64,000 bases of DNA from Thiodiazotropha sp037384425 (GTDB lineage Bacteria > Pseudomonadota > Gammaproteobacteria > Chromatiales > Chromatiaceae), in assembly GCA_037384425.1 (NCBI GenBank), contig JARROA010000014.1, positions 62,001 through 126,000 of the forward strand. The letters run 5' to 3'. Made by a program: the position numbers and the translations under genes. Within the stretch, counting starts at the first letter, position 1. Each line of letters begins with the position of its first letter. Of the stretch, positions 35,482-44,602 are shown piece after piece. The notes below the pieces were generated by a model. The model saw only the letters and a program-made list of their open reading frames with translations. It made no database searches and was not told where the DNA came from.

Positions 35482-36792
35482 ATGTCAGAGACACCGAAAA
35501 TCATCGTGGTTGGCGGCGGCGCCGCCGGCCTGGAACTCGCCACCCGGCTCGGCAGGAAGCTCGGCAAGCGGGGCAGGGCGGAAGTCACCCTGATCGACGC
35601 CACCCGCACTCATATCTGGAAACCCCTGCTGCACCAAGTGGCGGCGGGCACCTTCGATCCAGCCCAGCATGCCCTCGAATATCTGGCCCACGCGCGCTGG
35701 AACCACTACCGCTTTCGCCTCGGCGCCATGTCAGGGCTCGATCGGGTGGAGCGCAAGGTGATCGTGAATCCCCTCTACAACGACAAGGGGGAGGAGCTGA
35801 TCCCGAGCCGCAGCTTCGCCTACGACTATCTGGTCTTTGCCGTCGGCAGTGTGAGCAACGATTTCGGCATCCCCGGCGTCAGCCAGCACTGCCTGATGCT
35901 CGATACCAAGTCTCAGGCCAACGCCTTCCAGCAGCAGCTGCTGGAGTCGCTGATTCGCGCCAACACCCAGAGCGCCCCCCTGCGCGAAGGCCAGCTGGAC
36001 GTGGCCATCGTCGGCGCCGGCGCCACCGGCGTGGAGCTGGCGGCGCAACTCCACCAGGTCACCCGACAGATCTCCCAATACGGCTTCGAGACCATCGAGC
36101 CCGACCGCCACATCCGCCTGCATATTCTCGACGCCGGACCGCGTATCCTGCCGGCCCTGCCGGAGAAGCTCTCGGCCCAGGTGCAACAGGAGCTGGAGCG
36201 GCTGGGTATCCAGGTGCATGTTTCGGAGAAGGTCACCCAGGTGACGGAGGAGGCGGTGCACACCGAATCCGGGCTGGTGATACCGGCCGCCATCAAGGTT
36301 TGGGCCGCCGGTATCAAAGGGCCCGATTTCCTGGCTGAACTCGGGCTCGAGGTCAACCGCATCAATCAGCTGAAGGTGGGTGGGGATCTGTTGCTGGAGG
36401 ACGACGACCGCATCTACGCCATCGGTGACTGCGCCGCCTGCGTCATGAACGAGCGCGGCGACCTGGTGCCGCCGCGCGCCCAGGCAGCCCATCAGCAGGC
36501 GTCGTTCGTGGCCAAGGCGCTGGGCAAACGGATCAAGGGACAGCGCTTCGACAAGCACTATGTCTACCGGGATTACGGCTCCCTGGTGACCCTCGGCCGC
36601 TACAGCACCGTGGGCAGCCTGATGGGGGCGATCACCGGCAGCGTGCGCGTCAGCGGCTGGATCGCCCGTTGGGTATATCTCTCGCTCTACAAGATGCACC
36701 AGCTGACTCTGTTCGGCTGGTGGCGCACCGGGCTGACCACCCTGGCCCGCATGTTGCGACGGAGCGTCGATCCGGCGATCAAGCTGCATTGA
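35482..36792 (+). CDS. ndh: Type II NADH:quinone oxidoreductase
   Basis: 436 residues. The FAD-binding GGGAAGLELA (near residue 11), the NADH-binding GAGATGVELA in the middle and the C-terminal FAD motif IYAIGDCAAC are all visible. WAAGIKGPDF and VPPRAQAAHQQA fit the quinone-reducing NDH-2 family. It oxidises NADH without pumping protons and hands electrons to quinone. The C-terminus is amphipathic and basic, for membrane binding. It stands alone on the plus strand. Confidence 0.92.
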   Translation: MSETPKIIVVGGGAAGLELATRLGRKLGKRGRAEVTLIDATRTHIWKPLLHQVAAGTFDPAQHALEYLAHARWNHYRFRLGAMSGLDRVERKVIVNPLYNDKGEELIPSRSFAYDYLVFAVGSVSNDFGIPGVSQHCLMLDTKSQANAFQQQLLESLIRANTQSAPLREGQLDVAIVGAGATGVELAAQLHQVTRQISQYGFETIEPDRHIRLHILDAGPRILPALPEKLSAQVQQELERLGIQVHVSEKVTQVTEEAVHTESGLVIPAAIKVWAAGIKGPDFLAELGLEVNRINQLKVGGDLLLEDDDRIYAIGDCAACVMNERGDLVPPRAQAAHQQASFVAKALGKRIKGQRFDKHYVYRDYGSLVTLGRYSTVGSLMGAITGSVRVSGWIARWVYLSLYKMHQLTLFGWWRTGLTTLARMLRRSVDPAIKLH

Positions 36793-36827
36793 GGTCGTGA
36801 AGCTGGGGCTCCCTACTATGGATTGAC

Positions 36828-36851
36828 GGTGCGGCAAGCCGCACCCTACGG
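36828..36851. repeat. GTGCGGC palindromic repeat, copy 2 (single)
   Basis: GGTGCGGCAAGCCGCACC followed by CTACGG, 35 bp after ndh. It matches the copies at 13.5, 39.5, 48.8 and 51.5 kb and could end the ndh transcript or protect its 3' end. Confidence 0.75.
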
Positions 36852-37018
36852 CTTGATCACGCAGTGCCACACCGATACACAGCTTAAGTATTCCCCCCAC
36901 TGGGATTTAAATTATGAGGCGTGGCCCCACCCTACACGATGAGCAAAGGGGCGGGACTTGATTCTCTGAGGATCGGCTAGTATTTCCTCTATGCTCGATT
37001 AGGAGCGGGAGGAGTCAC

Positions 37019-37378
37019 ATGACCAAACACTACAGAGGAAGCTGCCACTGCGGCGCCATCAGGTTCTCCTTCGAGGGTGACGAGATCGTCAGGGGCCTGC
37101 GCTGCAACTGTTCGTTCTGCTCGCGCAGGGGGGCGATGATGTCGCCACAGGCAATTCCGGAATCGGACTTCCATATCGAGGCAGAGGAGGGCGCCCTGGG
37201 TCTCTACCAGTTCGGCGCAAAGACGGCCAAGCACTACTTCTGCACGCGTTGCGGCATCTACCCCTTTCATGAGACCGCTCGCGCGCCCGGACACCTGCGG
37301 GTCAATCTTGGCTGCCTCGAGGATGTGGACACCTTCAGTCTGGAGGCGGATGTGTTCGACGGCAAACATCTGCTGTAG
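37019..37378 (+). CDS. GFA/CENP-V family zinc protein
   Basis: 119 residues from ATG 37019, after GGGAGGAGTC. The zinc ligands of the glutathione-dependent formaldehyde-activating fold are visible: SCHCG, CNCSFC and CTRCGIYPFHE. The family includes Gfa, which combines formaldehyde with glutathione, but most members have unknown roles, so only the fold is firm. It is cytoplasmic and apparently monocistronic. Confidence 0.85.
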   Translation: MTKHYRGSCHCGAIRFSFEGDEIVRGLRCNCSFCSRRGAMMSPQAIPESDFHIEAEEGALGLYQFGAKTAKHYFCTRCGIYPFHETARAPGHLRVNLGCLEDVDTFSLEADVFDGKHLL

Positions 37379-37449
37379 CGGCCTCGGCGCAGCGACGGAC
37401 CCGCACTGGCCAGAGCCTGCCTTTTATGGCTCAACGCGCAGAAATTGGC

Positions 37450-37522
37450 AGCCCGGATGGAGCGAAGCGTAATCAGGGGGGTGGTATTGCCTATCCCGGG
37501 TTCCGCTTCGCTCCATCCAGGC
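37450..37522. repeat. GGATGGAGCGAAGCG inverted repeat
   Basis: AGCCCGGATGGAGCGAAGCG at 37450-37469 faces CGCTTCGCTCCATCCAGGCT at 37504-37523. This palindromic repeat type is common between genes in proteobacteria. It lies upstream of nrdJ. Confidence 0.65.
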
Positions 37523-37614
37523 TACCTGTCCGGTGCTTCGAAGCAGCGGTGGGTTGACGTTCCCGCGTGGGGGCAAGGACTACACTAATGGATGAGCGTG
37601 GCGACGAAGGAAGC

Positions 37615-39420
37615 ATGATGCACGACCCTTTCACCAATGAGGTTTCGCGTGATGTCTGGCGCAGGAAATACGCCCTGCACGATGGGACCAGTCAGCGTGA
37701 ACAACGGGTCGATGAGACCTGGCATCGGGTCGCCCGGGCGGTGGCTTCGGTGGAGGGGGGCGATGCGGCGCTCTGGTCCCAGCGTTTCCAGGAACTGCTG
37801 CGCGATTTCCGATTCCTGCCGGGGGGACGCATTCTGGCCGGAGCCGGTACCGCGCATCATGTGACCCTCTTCAACTGCTTCGTCATGGGTGCTATCGAGG
37901 ATTCGATGGACGGCATCTTCAACGCTCTGAAAGAGGGGGCGCTGACCATGCAGCAGGGCGGCGGCGTGGGCTACGACTTCTCGACCCTGCGCCCCAAGGG
38001 CGCCCCCGCCCGGCATGCGGGCACCATCTCCTCTGGCCCGGTCTCCTTCATGCGTATCTGGGACAGCATGTGCGAGACCCTGCTCTCCACCGGCAACCGG
38101 CGTGGCGCCATGATGGCGACCCTGCGCTGCGATCATCCCGATATCGAGACCTTCATCGAGGCCAAACGGGATCCGCGCGAGCTGCGCAACTTCAACCTCT
38201 CGGTGCTGGTCAGCGACGCCTTCATGGAGGCGGTCAAGTGTGACCGGGAGTGGGCGCTGCGTTTCCCGCTGTTGCCCGACGAGTCGGTCGCGGCGGATGT
38301 CTCCATGCTATGGCCGGGACATCGGGAACCCGTACCCTGCCGTGTTTATGCCCGTGTCTCTGCGCGGGAGTTGTGGCGCAAGCTCATGCGCGCCAGCTAT
38401 GACATGGCCGAACCCGGGGTGCTCTTCATCGACCGCATCAACCGGGAGAACACTCTCCGCTATTGCGAAACCATCGGCGCCACCAATCCCTGTGGCGAAA
38501 TTCCGTTACCGCCCTACGGCGCCTGCGATCTGGGCTCCCTCAATCTCACCGCCTATGTGCAGCGTCCCTTCACCAATCGCGCGGTGTTCGACGAGACGGC
38601 CTTTTTCCGCGATGCCGCCATCGCGGTACGCTTTCTCGACAACGTGATCGATCTCTCCCAGTTCCCACTGCCGGCGCAGCGGCAGAAGGCGCGGCAGACA
38701 CGGCGTCTCGGACTGGGTGTTACCGGACTCGGCGATCTGTTGATGATGCTGGGTATGCAATACGCCGATACGGCCTCGCTGGAGTGGGTCGCTCGCCTCT
38801 TCGAGCGGCTGCGCGACAGCGCCTATCACGCCTCCTGCGACCTGGCCCAGGAAAAGGGGAGCTTTCCGCTGCTGACCACCGATGACTATCTGGCTGGCGA
38901 CTTTGTGCGGCGCCTGCCGGAGGAGTTGCGGCGTCGAATCGCCGAGGGAGGGATTCGCAACAGCCATCTGCTGGCCATCGCCCCCACCGGCACCATCAGT
39001 CTGCTGGCAAACAATGTGTCGAGCGGGCTGGAGCCGGTGTTCGACTACACCTATCAACGCAGCCTGCGGCTGGCCGAGGAGAACAATCGGCAGGTCGAGG
39101 TGGAGGACTACGCCTGGCACTTGTGGCGATCGCTCGGTGATGAGGCCATGCCGCCCCACTTCGTCACCGCGAAGGAGGTCTCACCCGAGGACCACCTGGC
39201 GATGCAGGGACGCATTCAGCCCTACATCGACAACGCCATTTCCAAAACCATCAATATTCCCGAGAACACCGACTTCGAGCGTTTCAGCACCCTCTATGCA
39301 AAGGCCTATCATCTGGGCCTGAAGGGCTGCACCACCTTCCGGCCCAATCCCATTCGCGGCCATGTGCTGATCAGCGAACCGGCGAGTCGGGAGAAAGAGA
39401 GCTGTTGTATGACCGATTAG
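37615..39420 (+). CDS. nrdJ: Adenosylcobalamin-dependent (class II) ribonucleotide reductase
   Basis: 601 residues; ATG 37615 has GAAGGA just upstream (ATG 37588 is an upstream option). It reduces ribonucleotides using a cobalamin-generated thiyl radical, so it works with or without oxygen. The 10-stranded barrel core shows FNCFVMG with the first redox Cys, ATNPCGEIPLPPYGACDLGSLNL with the Asn-Cys-Glu active site, and the phosphate-binding APTGTIS. The C-terminus ends in a short Cys pair (ESCCMTD) that could recycle the active-site disulfide. It lacks the long C-terminal zinc-ribbon extension of larger NrdJ proteins. No cobalamin riboswitch is seen in the 230 bp upstream. Confidence 0.92.
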   Translation: MMHDPFTNEVSRDVWRRKYALHDGTSQREQRVDETWHRVARAVASVEGGDAALWSQRFQELLRDFRFLPGGRILAGAGTAHHVTLFNCFVMGAIEDSMDGIFNALKEGALTMQQGGGVGYDFSTLRPKGAPARHAGTISSGPVSFMRIWDSMCETLLSTGNRRGAMMATLRCDHPDIETFIEAKRDPRELRNFNLSVLVSDAFMEAVKCDREWALRFPLLPDESVAADVSMLWPGHREPVPCRVYARVSARELWRKLMRASYDMAEPGVLFIDRINRENTLRYCETIGATNPCGEIPLPPYGACDLGSLNLTAYVQRPFTNRAVFDETAFFRDAAIAVRFLDNVIDLSQFPLPAQRQKARQTRRLGLGVTGLGDLLMMLGMQYADTASLEWVARLFERLRDSAYHASCDLAQEKGSFPLLTTDDYLAGDFVRRLPEELRRRIAEGGIRNSHLLAIAPTGTISLLANNVSSGLEPVFDYTYQRSLRLAEENNRQVEVEDYAWHLWRSLGDEAMPPHFVTAKEVSPEDHLAMQGRIQPYIDNAISKTINIPENTDFERFSTLYAKAYHLGLKGCTTFRPNPIRGHVLISEPASREKESCCMTD

Positions 39421-39745
39421 GGGTCAGATCGCACTGGCACTTTAATTTAAGAGGATAAAATCGTAAATGGGACGTCGCTCACTGCAAATCCACACAAAAT
39501 AGAGGTCGCATGGTTGAGTTTTCTCAGTACGGCAAGCCGCACCTTGCTGATCCTCCAAGGACGTAGGGTGCCGCTTACCGCATCGAAACACAGTTTAAGT
39601 ATGCGCCAGTCCCCTCGAAGCCCTTATTCCCCCACAGCCTCTCCGTTAAAAGGACCCTTGCGCGCTGATATATATCCTCATAACGAAATCCGGAACAGAA
39701 GACAGCAGGCGGTTTGGGGTCAACCCATCCGCCAGGTGAGCGAGC
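39421..39745. other. Intergenic region with a palindromic repeat pair
   Basis: A 325-bp spacer that holds the GTGCGGC repeat pair (39529-39582). Just after nrdJ, GGGGTCAGATCGCACTGG resembles one arm of the TCAGA hairpins. The AGGTGAG site before 39746 is the only expression signal. Confidence 0.45.
39529..39582. repeat. GTGCGGC palindromic repeat, copy 3 (paired, diverged)
   Basis: ACGGCAAGCCGCACC at 39529-39543 and CGTAGGGTGCCGCTTACCGCA at 39562-39582, in opposite orientation. More diverged than the other copies. Confidence 0.65.
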
Positions 39746-41395
39746 ATGATTTCACTACCGAGTGGACGCATCGCAGGCATTACCAGCATTCGCGCGCGCT
39801 ACCATGCGTTACGCCTGAACCATCGCGTTACGCACGATACGCCGCGCTATGAATTGCAGCGGATGGTCGACATCGTTGTCGGTCGCTCTTCGCAGCAGTG
39901 GCTGCCGGGCAATCCACCCTATGTGTTCAGTGGTCAGACGCTGGACAAGCTTCCCGGATTGTCGGACTGGACGGCGGACGACCGGGAGGCGTTCGATGCC
40001 TGGTTGCAGCAGGATACGCAGGTGCGCGAGATCGACGCGGTGCGTCGGCGCGTGGTACAGGATGAGTTGCCGCTGGTGGCTCATGAATTCGACTATACGG
40101 AGCATCTCTACAGTGCGCTGAAGCGGCGTATAGAGCGTCTGGACATGCGACGTGCGTCGCCACATCAATGGCGGCAGACCCTGTTGAACAAGCGACGCTA
40201 CGGTATCCGCGACGAGGAGCTGGAATGGTCCGGACTGATGGCCTTCCTCAGCGATGCCCAGCGTCGGGGGGAGCGCTTCATCAGCCGGGCGACATTGCTC
40301 GAACGGATCGACTTTTCACCCATTCGACTGTCGCTCAGTAACGAGCTGGCGAGCGACAAGGGGTGCCATCTCGATTTCATCGAAGTGAAGCAATCCCAGT
40401 CCCTCAACCTCATCGGCGCCGTGAGGCGGATCGCCGGCCCGGCAGAGGTGAGCGTTCTGCGCTATGTGGATACGCTGCACTATTACAAGGTCGGCTATCT
40501 GAAACACCGTGGCGGGGCGTCGGACGGCAGCCCGCAATGGTTCCTGCTGGATACCATCGGTAATCTGATTCCCGCCTCTAAGCAGGCGCTCTACTTCGCC
40601 AGCCCGCAGGCCGCCTTTCGCGCCGCCGGCGAACATGCCCTGCAGCACGTGGGCCTGCCGGTCGCCTATACCACCTGTAGCCGATACGAGCACAAGACCC
40701 TGTGCGGTGGCGATGACTACCGGGAGTGGCTGCTGACCCTGCCCGACTATCCGATCTCCTACTACAACAAGCACTACTACGAGCGTAATCTGCTGCTTCA
40801 CTTCCGTACCAAACAGCGCCGTGATCTGCAGGGGCGTCGGCTGTTGTTCGTTGAAGAGATCCAGAGCGACTGGCATCAGTCCGGAGCGGTCAAGGGGTAT
40901 CAGAACCGCTGGCCCGGTCAGTTACCGCCCGCGCCCTTTACCAAGGAGTGGCTTGGGCTGGCGTTGAAGCTGATTCTGCTGCATGCGGCCAGGGAAGGAT
41001 ACGACGGTATCGGTTGGGCGCTGGGAGAGATTCAGGAGTCGTACTACCAGCAGAGTCTGAGTCCGATCCGGCGACTCTATGACGAAGAGATACCCCGCTT
41101 CCTCAAGCGGCTGCTGCGGGACGTGGAGGGTGTGGAACTGGGCTCAACACGTATACAGACCAAAGAACCGCGCCTGAATATCAATCGTGAACGCGACAAG
41201 TGGCTGATCACCGACCCCAAGGGCTGCTTCCTGACCAAGCCCAGACGTTCTCAACGGGAAGCGATGCAACTGATGGCCCGCCATTGTCGACAGATCGAGC
41301 TGGAGGTGCCCATGTTGAGGCTGCATGAAGGCGCTCGTGAGTGGATCCTGGATCAGGGCTTTCCCCTGTTCGGCGAGACCGCCTGTACGGTCTGA
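39746..41395 (+). CDS. Standalone homologue of a domain found in large polyvalent phage proteins
   Basis: 549 residues with no signal peptide or membrane helix. The region about 320-440 contains DDYREWLLTLPDYP, NLLLHFRTKQRRD, RLLFVEEIQSDWHQSG (about 365-378), APFTKEWLGLALKLILLHAAREGYDGIGWALGEIQ. This order (tyrosine-rich YREWLLTLP, then EEIQSDWHQ, then the helix ending in G-W-x-x-GE) is the pattern I know from polyvalent proteins of temperate phages and conjugative elements, whose biochemical role is unknown. Here it is a single chromosomal gene among housekeeping genes with normal GC content. The N-terminal 300 residues are not recognised. ATG 39746 has AGGTGAG upstream. Confidence 0.65.
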   Translation: MISLPSGRIAGITSIRARYHALRLNHRVTHDTPRYELQRMVDIVVGRSSQQWLPGNPPYVFSGQTLDKLPGLSDWTADDREAFDAWLQQDTQVREIDAVRRRVVQDELPLVAHEFDYTEHLYSALKRRIERLDMRRASPHQWRQTLLNKRRYGIRDEELEWSGLMAFLSDAQRRGERFISRATLLERIDFSPIRLSLSNELASDKGCHLDFIEVKQSQSLNLIGAVRRIAGPAEVSVLRYVDTLHYYKVGYLKHRGGASDGSPQWFLLDTIGNLIPASKQALYFASPQAAFRAAGEHALQHVGLPVAYTTCSRYEHKTLCGGDDYREWLLTLPDYPISYYNKHYYERNLLLHFRTKQRRDLQGRRLLFVEEIQSDWHQSGAVKGYQNRWPGQLPPAPFTKEWLGLALKLILLHAAREGYDGIGWALGEIQESYYQQSLSPIRRLYDEEIPRFLKRLLRDVEGVELGSTRIQTKEPRLNINRERDKWLITDPKGCFLTKPRRSQREAMQLMARHCRQIELEVPMLRLHEGAREWILDQGFPLFGETACTV

Positions 41396-41418
41396 ATGAC
41401 GTACGGCCGGGCGCTGAC

Positions 41419-41814
41419 TCAGCTGCTCTGTTGCATCTGTTGCTGGGAACAGCCCAGGAATGCCATAGCTTCATCACGCTTGCGGAAGAGTCTGAAATTC
41501 AGCCCCACATTCCGGCACACGGTCTCCACGAAATCGTGGGAATGGTCCTCGGGAGCGACCAGTACGGCGATCTTGGCATAGCGGTCCACGGCGGTGTCTT
41601 CGACCATGCTCGAGTTGGCGAAGCGGTATTGATCCAGTGTCGAATCCTTGTTCACGGCAGCGGTGACATCCACCAGGTATTTGCGTAAACCGAGTTGCTT
41701 ACCGAGGGTATGGGCTTCCATGGTCCATTGGCTGGCGATGTCGAGAGTAACCACGCCATGCACCTCAACCAGGATGTAATCACCGTCTTTCGCGGGCGTA
41801 ATGGTATAGGTCAT
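41419..41814 (-). CDS. STAS/SpoIIAA-like small protein
   Basis: 131 residues from ATG 41814, with GGGAAGG upstream. The alternating beta/alpha pattern DYILVEVHGVVTLDIASQW, KYLVDVTAAVN, YAKIAVLVAPEDHSHDFVETVCRN fits the SpoIIAA-like (STAS) fold, where no phosphorylatable Ser is obvious. It ends in a Gln-rich tail (CSQQQMQQSS). Such proteins are of unknown function in most proteobacteria. Confidence 0.65.
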   Translation of the reverse strand: MTYTITPAKDGDYILVEVHGVVTLDIASQWTMEAHTLGKQLGLRKYLVDVTAAVNKDSTLDQYRFANSSMVEDTAVDRYAKIAVLVAPEDHSHDFVETVCRNVGLNFRLFRKRDEAMAFLGCSQQQMQQSS

Positions 41815-41869
41815 TTTGCCTTCCCCGTAATGGAGTTCAGCTGTTCACCCGAATTCCTGTTCGGTGTCA

Positions 41870-42346
41870 TTATGCGGGCAGAATCGGTTTTTGCATTAGC
41901 CAATTCACCAAAACAGTGTGCCCGATCCGCTTCATATTGCGTTCAACAACAGCATAGCCCATGCGCTCGAAAAGTGGCTTGGCGGCGTGAGAGGCCTCCA
42001 CATGAAGTCGCTTTATGCCTCTGGCGCGAGCCTCTCGCTCGAGCTTGGCATAGAGACTGCGTCCGACCCCTCGGCGCTGAAAAGCGGGGTCGACGTAGGC
42101 CAGCCCGATCAACCCGACCGGCTGCAGGGAGATAAAGCCGACGGGACGGTGACTAAGCACCGCCACCCAGGGCTGCTCATGCTCAAGTCGCGATTGCCAC
42201 TCCGCGTAAGCGATGGGCAGGGGAGCCCAGGCGCGCACCTCTTGCCGGCTGTAGCACTCGCCGGCAAGCGCTTCCACGGCACGGTAGAAGATGCCGGTCA
42301 ACGCCGGTGCATCGGATGTCTGGTAGGGACGAATCTCGAGCTCCAT
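41870..42346 (-). CDS. GNAT family N-acetyltransferase
   Basis: 158 residues. The acetyl-CoA-binding motif is in VDPAFQRRGVGRSLYAKLE (R/Q-x-x-G-x-G/A), preceded by GLIGLAYV. The C-terminal half has KPLFERMGYAVVERN, as in many GNAT proteins that acetylate small molecules or protein ends. The N-terminal YQTSDAPALTGIFYRAVE is typical too. The substrate is unknown. Short distance (56 bp) to the STAS-like gene on the same strand suggests one transcript. Confidence 0.85.
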   Translation of the reverse strand: MELEIRPYQTSDAPALTGIFYRAVEALAGECYSRQEVRAWAPLPIAYAEWQSRLEHEQPWVAVLSHRPVGFISLQPVGLIGLAYVDPAFQRRGVGRSLYAKLEREARARGIKRLHVEASHAAKPLFERMGYAVVERNMKRIGHTVLVNWLMQKPILPA

Positions 42347-42567
42347 TTCACTTTGCCTGTCGTTGTATCGTGCGCATCATCTTGCGGCGAAATTATCGCA
42401 CTCGGTTAGAGTTTGCGACATCCGGGTTGTTCCTAAGACAGGAGGGAATCTCCATGCCGAAACGGCCTCGGCTGTCGGAAATCGGTATGCTGCGTTCTGC
42501 GCCGAAACGGTGCTGGCCTGCTAATTGCTGTATGACAGAGTGAATACCAAGCTGAAGGAGAATACGT

Positions 42568-43371
42568 GTGAAAGCGCCGCTCTCGATTATGCTGCTTGCG
42601 GGCAGCGTGGCGATCTCGGTCCTGGTACAGCTGTTTGCTCCGGGTTCGGGCCTGATCGCTGTGATAACCGGGCTGTTGCTGGTCGCAGGCGGTACCCTGC
42701 TGACCGCGATCATGAGCCATTCACAGCAGGCGATGACCGCGCTGTGGCGCCATCTGGCCGAGATTCATGGTTCCGACCACCTCTCGGAAGCGGAAGAGAC
42801 GGACTTTCAGATCTTCCTGCAGGCGGCAAATGCTTTCCGGCGCGGCGAGATTCGGCCGGCGGAAACCCTGCTGCAGGAGGTCGAAGAGCCCTTGCTGCGT
42901 CGCGGTGCACAACTGGTGGTGGACGGCTTTCCGCGTGATCAGGTCAACCTCACCTTGCAGCGCCAGATCGCGGAGGATCGCAACCACCTGCGCCGTCCCG
43001 CCGAGATGGTACGCGCCATGAGCGGTTACGCCCCCGCCTTCGGCATGCTCGGAACCCTGTTGGGACTGATCCAGATGCTGTTCGGCCTCGGCTCGGGTGA
43101 CCTCGGTACCATCGGCGCCGCCATGGGTTTCGCGATGTTGACCACCGTCTACGGTCTGGTGCTGGCCAACCTGGTGCTGAAGCCGGTGGCCAGCAAGCTC
43201 GAGGAGCGGGGACGGCGACGGGTCGCACGTCGCGTGGCCTATCTGCAGGCGGTAATGCTGATGGGCGAGAAGCAGCATGGTGAGCTGATCCGTGAAATGA
43301 TGCAGGAGATCGATCGGCAGCAGAGGATGCCGGAAGCCGTACCGAGTTTCGAGCTGGCCACCTCCCGTTAA
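42568..43371 (+). CDS. MotA/TolQ/ExbB-like proton channel protein
   Basis: 267 residues from GTG 42568, after AAGGAGAATA. Two N-terminal helices (IMLLAGSVAISVLVQLFA, IAVITGLLLVAGGTLL), a cytoplasmic domain (about 55-165) and two further helices (YAPAFGMLGTLLGLIQMLFGL and IGAAMGFAMLTTVYGLVLANL) match MotA. GTLLGLIQM and the T-x-x-YG-L-x-x-A pattern are the channel-lining segments. The gene 5 bp downstream encodes the MotB/OmpA partner. No flagellar genes are near, so it may power another envelope process. Confidence 0.87.
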   Translation: MKAPLSIMLLAGSVAISVLVQLFAPGSGLIAVITGLLLVAGGTLLTAIMSHSQQAMTALWRHLAEIHGSDHLSEAEETDFQIFLQAANAFRRGEIRPAETLLQEVEEPLLRRGAQLVVDGFPRDQVNLTLQRQIAEDRNHLRRPAEMVRAMSGYAPAFGMLGTLLGLIQMLFGLGSGDLGTIGAAMGFAMLTTVYGLVLANLVLKPVASKLEERGRRRVARRVAYLQAVMLMGEKQHGELIREMMQEIDRQQRMPEAVPSFELATSR

Positions 43372-43376
43372 ACCTC

Positions 43377-44132
43377 ATGAACGCACACACCGGTTCGCAA
43401 CCCCTGCCGCTCGATGCCATCGCCTGGTACGCATGGGAATCGGGCGAGCCGGAATCCAACTGGCTGCTGACCTATGTGGATATGTTGAGCGTGGTGTTGG
43501 CCATGCTGGTGGTGCTACTGGGGCATCTGGCGGCGCAGCAACTGCAGACACCGCAACCCGACGCGACACCGGTCGCCGTCGAGCAGCCCCGGGAGATCGA
43601 GAGCGTGCCGTCCGCTGCCTTGTCCGAAGTGCAGCAACCCTCCCCTTTACAGACAGAGCCCGAGGTGCAAATCGAACCGGAGTCTGAGGCCGTACCATCA
43701 CCCGAGGAGCGCCTGGCGTCGGCGATCGAGAGCCAGTTCCAAGGCGAGATCAAAGTGGTACCGCGGGATCAGGGTGTCTCGCTGGAGATCGCCGACGTGA
43801 TTCTCTTCGCCTCCGGCAAGGCCGATCTGCTGGCCGAGGCGGAACCGGTGCTCTCGCGCCTGGTGGAGACCCTGCAGGCGACCGGCGAGGCGGATGTGGC
43901 GGTGGAGGGTCACACCGATGACCGGCCCATCCTGGGCGGACGCTTTCACTCCAACTGGGAGCTGGCCGCGGCGCGGGCCAATGCGGTGACGCGCTACCTC
44001 CTGAGTCAGGGCTTCGCGCCCAACCGGCTGCGTTCGGTCAGTTTCGCCGATACCCAGCCGGTGGCGGACAACGCGACCGAGGCCGGCCGGGCGGAGAACC
44101 GACGGGTCAATCTGCGGGTCGAGTTTCTCTAG
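43377..44132 (+). CDS. MotB-like OmpA-domain protein
   Basis: 251 residues. One transmembrane helix near 28-50 starts with WLLTYVDML, which has the Asp needed for proton flow in MotB. A Pro/Glu-rich linker (about 58-115) leads to an OmpA-type peptidoglycan-binding domain (about 135-250) with LFASGKADLL, VAVEGHTDDRPI and NWELAAARANAVTRYL. The linker is much longer than in typical MotB. It forms a proton-driven motor or channel with the upstream MotA-like protein. Its stop codon lies in the left end of a MITE-like element. Confidence 0.87.
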   Translation: MNAHTGSQPLPLDAIAWYAWESGEPESNWLLTYVDMLSVVLAMLVVLLGHLAAQQLQTPQPDATPVAVEQPREIESVPSAALSEVQQPSPLQTEPEVQIEPESEAVPSPEERLASAIESQFQGEIKVVPRDQGVSLEIADVILFASGKADLLAEAEPVLSRLVETLQATGEADVAVEGHTDDRPILGGRFHSNWELAAARANAVTRYLLSQGFAPNRLRSVSFADTQPVADNATEAGRAENRRVNLRVEFL

Positions 44133-44574
44133 GGCCTGTTCACACTAATCCGATACACCCTGTTACGTCTGAAAAATCGCCAATCAAGGCGCACCCCGAG
44201 GGCACTTCCTACGGGCACCAGGAGAGAAGTTTGGTCATTCCAAATGAACGACGAGCAACGCCGAGTGGCGCTTGTTCAGAGGCCGTCCGAGGCGCGGGGC
44301 AGGGGGCCCCCACGTAGGGGGGGATGCGACTGCCGGTGGTCGGCGAAATGCCCTGCTTCGGAGTCGAACGGCTTACGTCCCGCCGAGGGTCGGATCACCA
44401 CCGCGTGGGGTCCCGCCTCCGCCTCTCGGGGCGTTACCCGAAGGGCTGAGGCTGTTTTTGCGCCCAGCGGCGTTATCATTCGCTCATGTAGCCGGGCTAC
44501 ACCACGCTCATTCTGCCTTGCTGAGCGCAAAAACAGCCCCAGCAGGGCGTATCGGATTAGTGTTTACAGGCCTT
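44131..44574. mobile_element. 444-bp MITE-like element with 32-bp terminal inverted repeats
   Basis: The left end 44131-44162 (AGGGCCTGTTCACACTAATC and on) and the right end 44543-44574 are inverted copies that differ at about four of 32 bases. A nested pair, GGCTGTTTTTGCGC near 44451 and GCGCAAAAACAGCC near 44525, lies near the right end. There is no transposase or supported ORF. The left end begins within the stop codon of the MotB-like gene. A shortened relative is at 48850-48883. Confidence 0.75.
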
Positions 44575-44602
44575 AGCCCGGGTGAAGCGTTCAGCTTGAA
44601 GC

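Noticed and set aside
37379..37614. Cobalamin riboswitch before nrdJ
   Set aside because: No B12-box-like sequence recognised; the region holds only a common palindromic repeat.
42568..44132. Possible Zorya (ZorA/ZorB) defence genes
   Set aside because: The MotA-like protein lacks the long C-terminal tail of ZorA and no ZorC, ZorD or ZorE gene is adjacent.
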